This document shows positions 1 to 13,100 of a stretch of DNA of 64,000 nt, in pieces. Position 1 is the stretch's first letter. The number at the start of each line of letters is the position of its first letter. This DNA comes from Fasciola hepatica (lineage: Eukaryota; Platyhelminthes; Trematoda; Plagiorchiida; Fasciolidae), in NCBI GenBank assembly GCA_948099385.1, contig CANUEZ040000191.1, forward strand, positions 3,596,001 to 3,660,000, read 5' to 3'. The position numbers were made by a program, and so were the translations under genes. A model generated the notes under the pieces. The model was not told where the DNA came from, ran no database searches, and saw nothing but the letters and a program-made list of their open reading frames with translations.

Positions 1-1692
1 ATAGAGAAGTGATGGAACATAGGATTGGATCGGTGTGCGAGAATTAGGTTGTTACCGTTCAAAGCGAAAGCGAAAGCCGAAGCCAATTTGTGGATTGTGC
101 TATATCATGTAGTGTGTGTGTTGAAAAAAGCGTTGAGACCCATATCGGATTGCCTTGTGGTTTGGGTGTTCGACTGACATTCGTTCACCCCAACCCTTGT
201 TAGTGTCTCCGAGTGGGCTCTGTCCATGTGCAATGCTCATGAATCCCTTAGCGGATCAAACAGCTGTACAGTGCTTCCATAATTTTCAATGGTCAGTTCA
301 GTGTTCAAGCTGCATGGAGAATCATATTATACAAATCTACTCTGCTACTGCTCTATTGCATTGTATGAGCAATCTGTGTGGATTGTTCATAAGGGAATTC
401 CTTGGTTTTACTTAGGCCCATAAATAGAGAAGTGATGGAACATAGGATTGGATCGGTGTGCGAGAATTTGGTTGTTACCGTTCAAAGCGAAAGCGAAAGC
501 CGAAGCCAATTTGGGGACTGTGCTATATCATGTAGTGTATATGTTGAACAAAGCGTTGAGACCCATATCGGATAGCCTTGTGGTTTGGGTGTTCGACTGA
601 CATTCGTTCACCGCAACCCTTGTTCGTGTCCCCGTGTGGGCTCTGTCCATGTGCAATGCTCATGATTCCCTTAGTGGATCAAACAGCTGTACAGTGCTTC
701 CATAATTTTCAATGGTCAGTTCAGTGTTCAAGCTGCATGGAGAATCATATTATACAAATCTACTCTGCTACTGCTCTATTGCATTGTATGAGCAATCTGT
801 GTGGATTGTTCATTAGGAAATACCTAGGTCTAACTTAGGCCCATAAATAGAGAAGTGATGGAACATAGGATTGGATCGGTGTGCGAGAATTAGGTTGTTA
901 CCGTTCAAAGCGAAAGCGAAAGCCGAAGCCAATTTGTGGATTGTGCTATATCATGTAGTGTGTGTGTTGAAAAAAGCGTTGAGACCCATATCGGATTGCC
1001 TTGTGGTTTGGGTGTTCGACTGACATTCGTTCACCCCAACCCTTGTTAGTGTCTCCGAGTGGGCTCTGTCCATGTGCAATGCTCATGAATCCCTTAGCGG
1101 ATCAAACAGCTGTACAGTGCTTCCATAATTTTCAATGGTCAGTTCAGTGTTCAAGCTGCATGGAGAATCATATTATACAAATCTACTCTGCTACTGCTCT
1201 ATTGCATTGTATGAGCAATCTGTGTGGATTGTTCATAAGGGAATGCCTTGGTCTTACTTAGGCCCATAAATAGAGAAGTGATGGAACATAGGATTGGATC
1301 GGTGTGCGAGAATTTGGTTGTTACCGTTCAAAGCGAAAGCGAAAGCCGAAGCCAATTTGGGGATTGTGCTATATCATGTAGTGTATATGTTGAACAAAGC
1401 GTTGAGACCCATATCGGATAGCCTTGTGGTTTGGGTGTTCGACTGACATTCGTTCACCGCAACCCTTGTTCGTGTCCCCGTGTGGGCTCTGTCCATGTGC
1501 AATGCTCATGATTCCCTTAGTGGATCAAACAGCTGTACAGTGCTTCCATAATTTTCAATGGTCAGTTCAGTGTTCAAGCTGCATGGAGAATCATATTATA
1601 CAAATCTACTCTGCTACTGCTCTATTGCATTGTATGAGCAATCTGTGTGGATTGTTCATAAGGGAATGCCTTGGTTTTACTTAGGCCCATAA
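1..1692 (+). repeat. HOR block: 846-bp dimer, two copies (M1-M4)
   Basis: M1 (1) and M3 (847) share GAATTAGGTTG, AATTTGTGGATTG, TGTTGAAAAAAGCG, CGGATTGCC, GTTAGTGTC and CATGAATCCC. M2 (424) and M4 (1270) share GTATATGTTGAACAAAG, ACCGCAACCC, CCCCGTGTGGG and CTTAGTGGATC. The alternation gives a dimeric HOR. M1 alone carries an EcoRI site (GAATTC, 395-400). M2 has a private 3' end (ATTAGGAAATACCTAGG). Whether the dimer continues to the left cannot be seen. Confidence 0.85.
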
Positions 1693-2115
1693 ATAGAGAA
1701 GTGATGGAACATAGGATTGGATCGGTGTGCGAGAATTTGGTTGTTACCGTTCAAAGCGAAAGCGAAAGCCGAAGCCAATTTGGGGATTGTGCTATATCAT
1801 GTAGTGTATATGTTGAACAAAGCGTTGAGACCCATATGGGATAGCCTTGTGGTTTGGGTGTTCGACTGACATTCGTTCACCCCAACCCTTGTTCGTGTCC
1901 CCGTGTGTGTTCTGTCCATGTGCAATGCTCATGATTCCCTTAGCGGATCAAACAGCTGTACAGTGCTTCCGTCATTTTCAATGGTCAGTTCAGTGTTCAA
2001 GCTGCATGGAGAATCATATTATACAAATCTACTCTGCTACTGCTCTATTGCATTGTATGAGCAATCTGTGTGGATTGTTCATAAGGGAATGCCTTGGTCT
2101 TACTTAGGCCCATAA
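1693..2115 (+). repeat. Single linking monomer M5
   Basis: This copy does not continue the dimer on its left. It carries GTGTGTGTTCTG and CTTCCGTCATTTTC, a combination otherwise seen in M29 (11841), 24 monomers away. It separates the 423-bp dimer block from the 422-bp block that follows. Confidence 0.7.
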
Positions 2116-4647
2116 ATAGAGAAGTGATGGAACATAGGATTGGATCGGTGTGCGAGAATTTGGTTGTTACCGTTCAAAGCGAAAGCGAAAGCCGAAGCCA
2201 ATTTGGGAATTGTGCTATACCATGTAGTGTATATGTTGAACAAAGCGTTGAGACCCATATCGATAGCCTTGTGGTTTGGGTGTTCGACTGACATTCGTTC
2301 ACTCCAACCCTTGTTCGTGTCCCCGTGTGGGCTCTTTCCATGTGCAATGCTCATGATTCCCTTAGCGGATCAAACAGCTGTACAGTGCTTCCATCATTTT
2401 CAATGGTCAGTTCAGTGTTCAAGCTGCATGGAGAATCATATTATACAAATCTACTCTGCTACTGCTCTATTGCATTGTATGAGCAATCTGTGTGGATTGT
2501 TCATAAGGGAATGCCTTGGTTTTACTTAGGCCCATAAATAGAGAAGTGATGGAACATAGGATTGGATCGGTGTGCGAGAATTTGGTTGTTACCGTTCAAA
2601 GCGAAAGCGAAAGCCGAAGCCAATTTGGGAATTGTGCTATATCATGTAGTGTATATGTTGAACAAAGCGTTGAGACCCATATCGATAGCCTTGTGGTTCG
2701 TGTGTTCGACTGACATTCGTTCACTCCAACCGTTGTTCGTGTCCCCGTGTGGGCTCTTTCCATATGCAATGCTCATGATTCCCTTAGCGGATCAAACAGC
2801 TGTACAGTGCTTCCATCATTTTCAATGGTCAGTTCAGTGTTCAAGCTGCATGGATAATCATATTATACAAATCTACTCTGCTACTGCTCTATTGCATTGT
2901 ATGAGCAATCTGTGTGGATTGTTCATAAGGGAATGCCTTGGTTTTATTAAGGCCCCGAAATATAGAAGTGATGGAACATAGGATTGGATCGGTGTGCGAG
3001 AATTTGGTTGTTACCGTTCAAAGCGAAAGCGAAAGCCGAAGCCAATTTGGGGATTGTGCTATATCATGTATTGTATATGTTGAACAAAGCGTTGAGACCC
3101 ATATCGATAGCCTTGTGGTTTGGGTGTTCGACTGACATTCGTTCACTCCAACCCTTGTTAGTGTCCCCGTGTGGGCTCTGTCCATGTGCAATGCTCATGA
3201 TTCCCTTAGCGGATCAAACAGCTGTACAGTGCTTCCATCATTTTCAATGGTCAGTTCAGTGTTCAAGCTGCATGGAGAATCATATTATACAAATCTACTC
3301 TGCTACTGCTCTATTGCATTGTATGAGCAATCTGTGTGGATTGTTCATAAGGGAATGCCTTGGTTTTACTCAGGCCCATAAATAGAGAAGTGATGGAACA
3401 TAGGATTGGATCGGTGTGCGAGAATTTGGTTGTTACCGTTCAAAGCGAAAGCGAAAGCCGAAGCCAATTTGGGAATTGTGCTATATCATGTAGTGTATAT
3501 GTTGAACAAAGCGTTGAGACCCATATCGATAGCCTTGTGGTTCGGGTGTTCGACTGACATTCGTTCACTCCAACCGTTGTTCGTGTCCCCGTGTGGGCTC
3601 TTTCCATGTGCAATGCTCATGATTCCCTTAGCGGATCAAACAGCTGTACAGTGCTTCCATCATTTTCAATGGTCAGTTCAGTGTTCAAGCTGCATGGAGA
3701 ATCATATTATACAAATCTACTCTGCTACTGCTCTATTGCATTGTATGAGCAATCTGTGTGGATTGTTCATAAGGGAATGCCTTGGTTTTACTCAGGCCCA
3801 TAAATAGAGAAGTGATGGAACATAGGATTGGATCGGTGTGCGAGAATTTGGTTGTTACCGTTCAAAGCGAAAGCGAAAGCCGAAGCCAATTTGGGGATTG
3901 TGCTATATCATGTATTGTATATGTTGAACAAAGCGTTGAGACCCATATCGATAGCCTTGTGGTTTGGGTGTTCGACTGACATTCGTTCACTCCAACCCTT
4001 GTTAGTGTCCCCGTGTGGGCTCTGTCCATGTGCAATGCTCATGATTCCCTTAGCGGATCAAACAGCTGTACAGTGCTTCCATAATTTTCAATGGTCAGTT
4101 CAGTGTTCAAGCTGCATGGAGAATCATATTATACAAATCTACTCTGCTACTGCTCTATTGCATTGTATGAGCAATGTGTGTGGATTGTTCATAAGGGAAT
4201 GCCTTGGTTTTACCTAGGCCCATAAATAGAGAAGTGATGGAACATAGGATTGGATCGGTGTGCGAGAATTTGGTTGTTACCGTTCAAAGCGAAAGCGAAA
4301 GCCGAAGCCAATTTGGGAATTGTGCTATACCATGTAGTGTATATGTTGAACAAAGCGTTGAGACCCATATCGATAGCCTTGTGGTTCGGGTGTTCGACTG
4401 ACATTCGTTCACTCCAACCGTTGTTCGTGTCCCCGTGTGGGCTCTGTCCATGTGCAATGCTCATGATTCCCTTAGCGGATCAAACAGCTGTACAGTGCTT
4501 CCATCATTTTCAATGGTCAGTTCAGTGTTCAAGCTGCATGGAGAATCATATTATACAAATCTACTCTGCTACTGCTCTATTGCATTGTATGAGCAATCTG
4601 TGTGGATTGTTCATAAGGGAATGCCTTGGTTTTATTTAGGCCCATAA
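2116..4647 (+). repeat. HOR block: 844-bp dimer of 422-bp monomers (M6-M11)
   Basis: Six consecutive monomers (2116, 2538, 2960, 3382, 3804, 4226) have lost one G in CATATCGGATAG (now CATATCGATAG), so all are 422 bp. M7, M9 and M11 share TTGGGAATTG, a TTCG version of the TTTGG block, and CCAACCGTTGTTCG. M8 and M10 share ATGTATTGTATATG and CCCTTGTTAGTG. M6 resembles the odd class and shares CTATACCATG with M11. M7/M8 has a damaged junction, TTATTAAGGCCCCGAAATAT. The 1-bp loss joins two frames into a 129-139 codon open frame, an accidental consequence. Confidence 0.85.
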
Positions 4648-6339
4648 ATAGAGAATTGATGGAACATAGGATTGGATCGGTGTGCGAGAATTTGGTTGTT
4701 ACCGTTCAAAGCGAAAGCGAAAGCCGAAGCCAATTTGGGGATTGTGCTATATCATGTATTGTATATGTTGAACAAAGCGTTGAGACCCATATGGGATAGC
4801 CTTGTGGTTTGGGTGTTCGACTGACAATCGTTCACCCCAACCCTTGTTCGTGTCTCCGATTGGGCTCTGTCCATGTGCAATGCTCATGATTCCCTTAGCG
4901 GATCAAACAGCTGTACAGTGCTTCCATCATTTTCAATGGTCAGTTCAGTGTTCAAGCTGCATGGAGAATCATATTATACAAATCTACTCTGCTACTGCTC
5001 TATTGCATTGTATGAGCAATCTGTGTGGATTGTTCATAAGGGAATGCCTAGGTCTTACTTAGGCCCATAAATAGAGAAGTGATGGAACATAGGATTGGAT
5101 CGGTGTGCGAGAATTTGGTTGTTACCGTTCAAAGCGAGAGCGAAAGCCGAAGCCAATTTGGGGATTGTGCTATATCATGTAGTGTATATGTTGAACAAAG
5201 CGTTGAGACCCATATCGGATAGCCTTGTGGTTTGGGTGTTCGACTGACATTCGTTCACTCCAACCGTTGTTCGTGTCCCCGTGTGGGCTCTTTCCATGTG
5301 CAATGCTCATGATTCCCTTAGCGGATCAAACAGCTGTACAGTGCTTCCATCATTTTCAATGGTCAGTTCAGTGTTCAAGCTGCATGGAGAATCATATTAT
5401 ACAAATCTACTCTGCTACTGCTCTATTGCATTGTATGAGCAATCTGTGTGGATTGTTCATAAGGGAATGCCTTGGTTTTACTTAGGCCCATAAATAGAGA
5501 AGTGATGGAACATAGGATTGGATCGGTGTGCGAGAATTTGATTGTTACCGTTCAAAGCGAAAGCGAAAGCCGAAGCCAATTTGGGGATTGTGCTATATCA
5601 TGTAGTGTGTGTGTTGAACAAAGCGTTGAGACCCATATGGGATAGCCTTGTGGTTTGGGTGTTCGACTGACAATCGTTCACCCCAACCCTTGTTCGTGTC
5701 TCCGATTGGGCTCTGTCCATGTGCAATGCTCATGATTCCCTTAGCGGATCAAACAGCTGTACAGTGCTTCCATTATTTTCAATGGTCAGTTCAGTGTTCA
5801 AGCTGCATGGAGAATCATATTATACAAATCTACTCTGCTACTGCTCTATTGCATTGTATGAGCAATCTGTGTGGATTGTTCATAAGGGAATGCCTTGGTT
5901 TTACTTAGGCCCATAAATAGAGAAGTGATGGAACATAGGATTGGATCGGTGTGCGAGAATTTGGTTGTTACCGTTCAAAGCGAGAGCGAAAGCCGAAGCC
6001 AATTTGGGGATTGTGCTATATCATGTAGTGTATATGTTGAACAAAGCGTTGAGACCCATATGGGATAGCCTTGTGGTTTGGGTGTTCGACTGACATTCGT
6101 TCACTCTAACCCTTGTTAGTGTCCCCGTGTGGGCTCTGTCCATGTGCAATGCTCATCATTCCCTTAGCGGATCAAACAGCTGTACAGTGCTTCCATCATT
6201 TTCAATGGTCAGTTCAGTGTTCAAGCTGCATGGATAATCATATTATACAAATCTACTCTGCTACTGCTCTATTGCATTGTATGAGCAATCTGTGTGGATT
6301 GTTCATAAGGGAATGCCTTGGTTTTACTTAGGCCCATAA
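4648..6339 (+). repeat. HOR block: 846-bp dimer (M12-M15)
   Basis: M12 (4648) and M14 (5494) share CTGACAATCG and CTCCGATTGGG. M13 (5071) and M15 (5917) share AGCGAGAGCG and ATGTAGTGTATATG. The CGGAT deletion of the preceding block is absent, so length returns to 423 bp. M15 has CACTCTAACCC, which places a stop in the long frame. Confidence 0.75.
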
Positions 6340-9300
6340 ATAGAGAACTGATGGAACATAGGATTGGATCGGTGTGCGAGAATTTGGTTGTTACCGTTCA
6401 AAGCGAAAGCGAAAGCCGAAGCCAATTTGGGGATTTTGCTATATCATGTAGTGTATATGTTGAACAACGCGTTGAGACCCATATCGATAGCCTTGTGGTT
6501 TGGGTGTACGACTGACATTCGTTCCCTCCAACACTTGTTCGTGTCCCCGTGTGTGTTCTGTCCATGTGCAATGCTCATGATTCCCTTAGCGGATCAAACA
6601 GCTGTACAGTGCTTCCATAATTTTCAATGGTCAGTTCAGTGTTCAAGCTGCATGGAGAATCATATTATACAAATCTACTCCGCTACTGCTCTATTGCATT
6701 GTATGAGCAATATGTGTGGATTGTTCATAAGGGAATGCCTTGGTTTTACTTAGGCCCATAAATAGAGAATTGATGGAACATAGGATTGGATCAGTGTGCG
6801 AGAATTTGGTTGTTACCGTTCAAAGCGAAAGCGAAAGCCGAAGCCAATTTGGGGATTGTGCTATATCATGTGTTGTATATGTTGAACAAAGCGTTGAGAC
6901 CCATATGGGATAGCCTTGTGGTTTGGGTGTTCGACTGACATTCGTTCACCCCAACCCTTGTTCGTGTCCCCGTGTGGGCTCTTTCCATGTGCGATTATCA
7001 TGATTCCCTTAGCGGATCAAACAGCTGTACAGTGCTTCCATCATTTTCAATGGTCAGTCCAGTGTTCAAGCTGCATGGAGAATCATATTATACAAATCTA
7101 CTCTGCTACTGCTCTATTGCATTGTATGAGCAATCTGTGTGGATTGTTCATAAGGGAATGCCTTGGTTTTACTTAGGCCCATAAATAGAGAAGTGATGGA
7201 ACATAGGATTGGATCGGTGTGCGAGAATTTGGTTGTTACCGTTCAAAGCGAAAGCGAAAGCCGAAGCCAATTTGGGGATTGTGCTATATCATGTAGTGTA
7301 TATGTTGAACAAAGCGTTGTGACCCATATGGGATAGCCTTGTGGTTTGGGTGTTCGACTGACATTCGTTCACCCCAACCCTTGTTCGTGTCCCCGTATGG
7401 GCTCTTTCCATGTGCAATGCTCATGATTCCCTTAGCGGATCAAACAGCTGTACAGTGCTTCCATCATTTTCAATGGTCAGTTCAGTGTTCAAGCTGCATG
7501 GATAATCATATTATACAAATCTACTCTGCTACTGCTCTATTGCATTGTATGAGCAATCTGTGTGGATTGTTCATAAGGGAATGCCTTGGTTTTACTTAGG
7601 CCCATAAATAGAGAAGTGATGGAACATAGGATTGGATCGGTGTGCGAGAATTTGGTTGTTACCGTTCAAAGCGAAAGCGAAAGCCGAAGCCAATTTGGGG
7701 ATTGTGCTATATCATGTAGTGTATATGTTGAACAAAGCGTTGAGACCCATATGGGATAGCCTTGTGGTTTGGGTGTTCGACTGACATTCGTTCACCCCAA
7801 CACTTGTTCGTGTCTCCGATTGGGCTCTGTCCATGTGCAATGCTCATGATTCCCTTAGCGGATCAAACAGCTGTACAGTGCTTCCATTATTTTCAATGGT
7901 CAGTTCAGTGTTCAAGCTGCATGGAGAATCATATTATACAAATCTACTCTGCTACTGCTCTATTGCATTGTATGAGCAATCTGTGTGGATTGTTCATAAG
8001 GGAATGCCTTGGTTTTACTTAGGCCCATAAATAGAGAAGTGATGGAACATAGGATTGGATCGGTGTGCGAGAATTTGGTTGTTACCGTTCAAAGCGAAAG
8101 CGAAAGCCGAAGCCAATTTGGGGATTGTGCTATATCATGTAGTGTATATGTTGAACAAAGCGTTGAGACCCATATCGGATAGCCTTGTGGTTTGGGTGTT
8201 CGACTGACAATCGTTCACCCCAACCCTTGTTCGTGTCTCCGAGTGGGTTCTGTCCATGTGCAATGCTCATGATTCCCTTAGCGGATCAAACAGCTGTACA
8301 GTGCTTCCATAATTTTCAATGGTCAGTCCAGTGTTCAAGCTGCATGGAGAATCATATTATACAAATCTACTCTGCTACTGCTCTATTGCATTGTATGATC
8401 AATCTGTGTGGATTGTTCATAAGGGAATGCCTTGGTTTTACTTAGGCCCATAAATAGAGAACTGATGGAACATACGATTGGATCGGTGTGCGAGAATTTG
8501 GTTGTTACCGTTCAAAGCGAAAGCGAAAGCCGAAGCCAATTTGGGGATTGTGCTATATCATGTAGTGTATATGTTGAACAACGCGTTGAGACCCATATCG
8601 ATAGCCTTGTGGTTTGGGTGTTCGACTGACATTCGTTCCCTCCAACCCTTGTTCGTGTCCCCGTGTGTGTTCTGTCCATGTGCAATGCTCATGATTCCCT
8701 TAGCGGATCAAACAGCTGTACAGTGCTTCCATCATTTTCAATGGTCAGTTCAGTGTTCAAGCTGCATGGAGAATCATATTATACAAATCTACTCCGCTAC
8801 TGCTCTATTGCATTGTATGAGCAATCTGTGTGGATTGTTCATAAGGGAATGCCTTGGTTTTACTTAGGCCCATAAATAGAGAATTGATGGAACATAGGAT
8901 TGGATCAGTGTGCGAGAATTTGGTTGTTACCGTTCAAAGCGAAAGCGAAAGCCGAAGCCAATTTGGGGATTGTGCTATATCATGTAGTGTATATGTTGAA
9001 CAAAGCGTTGTGACCCATATGGGATAGCCTTGTGGTTTGGGTGTTCGACTGACATTCGTTCACCCCAACCCTTGTTCGTGTCCCCGTATGGGCTCTTTCC
9101 ATGTGCAATGCTCATGATTCCCTTAGCGGATCAAACAGCTGTACAGTGCTTCCATCATTTTCAATGGTCAGTTCAGTGTTCAAGCTGCATGGATAATCAT
9201 ATTATACAAATCTACTCTGCTACTGCTCTATTGCATTGTATGAGCAATCTGTGTGGATTGTTCATAAGGGAATGCCTTGGTTTTACTTAGGCCCATAAAT

Positions 9301-10144
9301 AGAGAAGTGATAGAACATAGGATTGGATCGGTGTGCGAGAATTTGGTTGTTACCGTTCAAAGCGAAAGCGAAAGCCGAAGCCAATTTGGGGATTGTGCTA
9401 TATCATGTAGTGTATATGTTGAACAAAGCGTTGAGACCCATATGGGATAGCCTTGTGGTTTGGGTGTTCGACTGACATTCGTTCACCCCAACACTTGTTC
9501 GTGTCTCCGATTGGGCTCTGTCCATGTGCAATGCTCATGATTCCCTTAGCGGATCAAACAGCTGTACAGTGCTTCCATTATTTTCAATGGTCAGTTCAGT
9601 GTTCAAGCTGCATGGAGAATCATATTATACAAATCTACTCTGCTACTGCTCTATTGCATTGTATGAGCAATCTGTGTGGATTGTTCATAAGGGAATGCCT
9701 TGGTTTTACTTAGGCCCATAAATAGAGAAGTGATGGAACATAGGATTGGATCGGTGTGCGAGAATTTGGTTGTTACCGTTCAAAGCGAAAGCGAAAGCCG
9801 AAGCCAATTTGGGGATTGTGCTATATCATGTAGTGTATATGTTGAACAAAGCGTTGAGACCCATATGGGATAGCCTTGTGGTTTGGGTGTTCGACTGACA
9901 ATCGTTCACCCCAACCCTTGTTCGTGTCCCCGTGTGGGCTCTGTCCATGTGCAATGCTCATGATTCCCTTAGCGGATCAAACAGCTGTACAGTGCTTCCA
10001 TAATTTTCAATGGTCAGTCCAGTGTTCAAGCTGCATGGAGAATCATATTATACAAATCTACTCTGCTACTGCTCTACTGCATTGTATTAGCAATCTGTGT
10101 GGATTGTTCATAAGGGAATGCCTTGGTTTTACTTAGGCCCATAA
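6340..10144 (+). repeat. HOR block: 5-mer (M16-M20) followed by a 4-mer copy (M21-M24)
   Basis: M16 (6340) and M21 (8454) share GAACTGATGG, AACAACGCGTTG, the CGAT deletion, TTCCCTCCAAC and CTCCGCTAC. M18 (7185) matches M22 (8876) from GTTGTGACCC to GGATAATCAT. M19 (7608) matches M23 (9299) with CAACACTTGTTCG and CTCCGATTGGG. M20 (8031) matches M24 (9722) with GACAATCG and CAGTCCAGTG. The second copy lacks a full equivalent of M17 (6762), because M22 is a fusion of the M17 and M18 types. Confidence 0.85.
8876..9298 (+). repeat. Hybrid monomer M22 (M17-type 5' end, M18-type body)
   Basis: The first 35 bp carry GAATTGATGG and GATCAGTGTGCG (A at 8907), otherwise seen together only in M17. From about 8985 onward it carries M18 alleles: ATGTAGTG, GTTGTGACCC, CCCCGTATGGGCTCTTTCC and GGATAATCAT. 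It lacks M17's GCGATTATCATG. The switch lies between 8908 and 8985, in a stretch identical in both parents that includes the hexamer microrepeat. Confidence 0.85.
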
Positions 10145-13100
10145 ATAGAGAAGTGATGGAACATAGGATTGGATCGGTGTGCGAGAATTTGGTTGTTACC
10201 GTTCAAAGCGAAAGCGAAAGCCGAAGCCAATTTGGGGATTGTGCTATATCATTTAGTGTGTGTGTTGAAAAAAGCGTCGAGACGCATATCGGATAGCCTT
10301 GTGGTTTGGGTGTTCGACTGACATTCGTTCACCCCAACCCTTGTTCGTGTCTCCGAGTGGGCTCTGTCCATGTGCAATGCTCATGATTCCCTTAGCGGAT
10401 CAAACAGCTGTACAGTGCTTCCATCATTTTCAATGGTCAGTTCAATGTTCAAGCTTCATGGAGCATCATATTATACAAATCTACTCTGCTACTGCTCTAT
10501 TGCATTGTATGAGCAATCTGTGTGTGGATTGTTCATAAGGGAATACCTTGGTTTTACTTAGGCCCATAAATAGAGAAGTGATGGAACATAGGATTGGATC
10601 GGTGTGCGAGAATTTGGTTGTTACCGTTCAAAGCGAAAGCGAAAGCCGAAGCCAATTTGGGGATTGTGCTATATCATGTATTGTATATGTTGAACAAAGC
10701 GTTGAGACCCATATCGGATAGCCTTTTGGTTTGGGTTTTCGACTGACATTCGTTCATCGCAACCCTTGTTCGTGTCCGCGTGTGGGCTCTGTCCATGTGC
10801 AATGCTCATGATTCCCTTAGCGGATCAAACAGCTGTACAGTGCTTCCATAATTTTCAATGGTCAGTTCAGTGTTCAAGCTGCATGGAGAATCATATTATA
10901 CAAATCTACTCTGCTACTGCTCTATTGCATTGTATGAGCAATCTGTGTGGATTGTTCATAAGGGAATGCCTTGGTTTTACTTAGGCCCATAAATAGGGAA
11001 GTGATGGAACATAGGATTGGATCGGTGTGCGAGAATTTGGTTGTTACCGTTCAAAGCGAAAGCGAAAGCCGAAGCCAATTTGGGGATTGTGCTATATCAT
11101 GTAGTGTGTGTGTTGAACAAAGCGTTGAGACCCATATGGGATAGCCTTGTGGTTTGGGTGTTCGACTGACATTCGTTCACCGCAACCCTTGTTCATGTCT
11201 CCGAGTGGGCTCTGTCCATGTGCAATCCTCATGATTCCCTTAGCGGATCAAACAGCTGTACAGTGCTTCCATCATTTTCAATGGTCAGTTCAGTGTTCAA
11301 GCTGCATGGAGAATCATATTATACAAATCTACTCTGCTACTGCTCTATTGCATTGTATGAGCAATCTGTGTGGGGATTGTTCATAAGGGAATGCCTTGGT
11401 TTTACTTAGGCCCATAAATAGAGAAGTGATGGAACATAGGATTGGATCGGTGTGCGAGAATTTGGTTGTTACCGTTCAAAGCGAAAGCGAAAGCCGAAGC
11501 CAATTTGGGGATTGTGCTATATCATTTAGTGTGTGTGTTGAACATAGCTTTGAGAACCATATCGGACAGCCTTGTGGTTTGGGTGTTCGACTGACATTCG
11601 TTCCCTCCAACCCTTGTTCGTGTCCCCGTGTGGGCTCTGTCCATGTGCAATGCTCATGATTCCCTTAGCGGATCAAACAGCTGTACAGTGCTTCCATCAT
11701 TTTCAATGGTCAGTTCAGTGTTCAAGCTGCATGGAGAATCACATTATACAAATCCACTCTGCTACTGCTCTATTGCATTGTATGAGCAATCTGTGTGGAT
11801 TGTTCATAAGGGAATGCCTTGGTTTTACTTAGGCCCATAAATGGAGAAGTGATGGAACACAGGATTGGATCGGTGTGCGAGAATTTGGTTGTTACCGTTC
11901 AAAGCGAAAGCGAAAGCCGAAGCCAATTTGGGGATTGTGCTATATCATGTATTGTATATGTTGAACAAAGCGTTGAGACCCATATGGGATAGCCTTGTGG
12001 TTTGGGTGTTCGACTGACATTCGTTCACCCCAACCCTTGTTCGTGTCCCCGTGTGTGTTCTGTCCATGTGCAATGCTCATGATTCCCTTAGCGGATCAAA
12101 CAGCTGTACAGTGCTTCCGTCATTTTCAATGGTCAGTTCAGTGTTCAAGCTGCATGGAGAATCATATTATACAAATCTACTCTGCTACTGCTCTATTGCA
12201 TTGTATGAGCAATCTGTGTGGGGATTGTTCATAAGGGAATGCCTTGGTTTTACTTAGGCCCATAAATAGAGAAGTGGTGGAACATAGGATTGGATCGGTG
12301 TGCGAGAATTTGGTTGTTACCGTTCAAAGCGAAAGCGAAAGCCGAAGCCAATTTGGGGATTGTGCTATATCATGTAGTGTGTGTGTTGAAAAAAGCGTTG
12401 AGACCCATATCGGATTGCCTTGTGGTTTGGGTGTTCGACTGACATTCGTTCACCGCAACCCTTGTTCGTGTCTCCGAGTGGGCTCTGTCCATGTGCAATG
12501 CTCATGATTCCCTTAGCGGATCAAACAGCTGTACAGTGCTTCCATAATTTTCAATGGTCAGTTCAGTGTTCAAGCTTCATGGAGAATCATATTATACAAA
12601 TCTACTCTGCTACTGCTCTATTGCATTGTATGAGCAATCTGTGTGGATTGTTCATAAGGGAATGCCTTGGTTTTACTTAGGCCCATAAATAGAGAAGTGA
12701 TGGAACATAGGATTGGATCGGTGTGCGAGAATTTGGTTGTTACCGTTCAAAGCGAAAGCGAAAGCCGAAGCCAATTTGGGGATTGTGCTATATCATGTAG
12801 TGTATATGTTGAACAAAGCGTGGAGACCCATATCGGATAGCCTTGTGGTTTGGGTGTTCGACTGACATTCGTTCACCCCAACCCTTGTTCGTGTTCCCGT
12901 ATGGGCTCTGTCCATGTGCGATTATCATAATTCCCATAGCGTATCAAACAGCTGTACAGTGCTTCCATTATTTTCAATGGTCAGTTCAGTGTTCAAGCTG
13001 CATGGAGAATCATATTATACAAATCTACTCTGCTACTGCTCTATTGCATTGTATGAGCAATCTGTGTGGATTGTTCATAAGGGAATGCCTTTATTTTACT

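Noticed and set aside
2562..2981. Longest open frame (139 codons, M7 into M8)
   Set aside because: It exists only because the CGGAT to CGAT deletion joins two frames. The same happens in every 422-bp monomer of that class and predicts no recognisable protein.
10145..12688. Dimeric HOR in M25-M30 from the alternating 2-bp insertion
   Set aside because: Only the insertion alternates. The other alleles of M26, M28 and M30 do not match one another.
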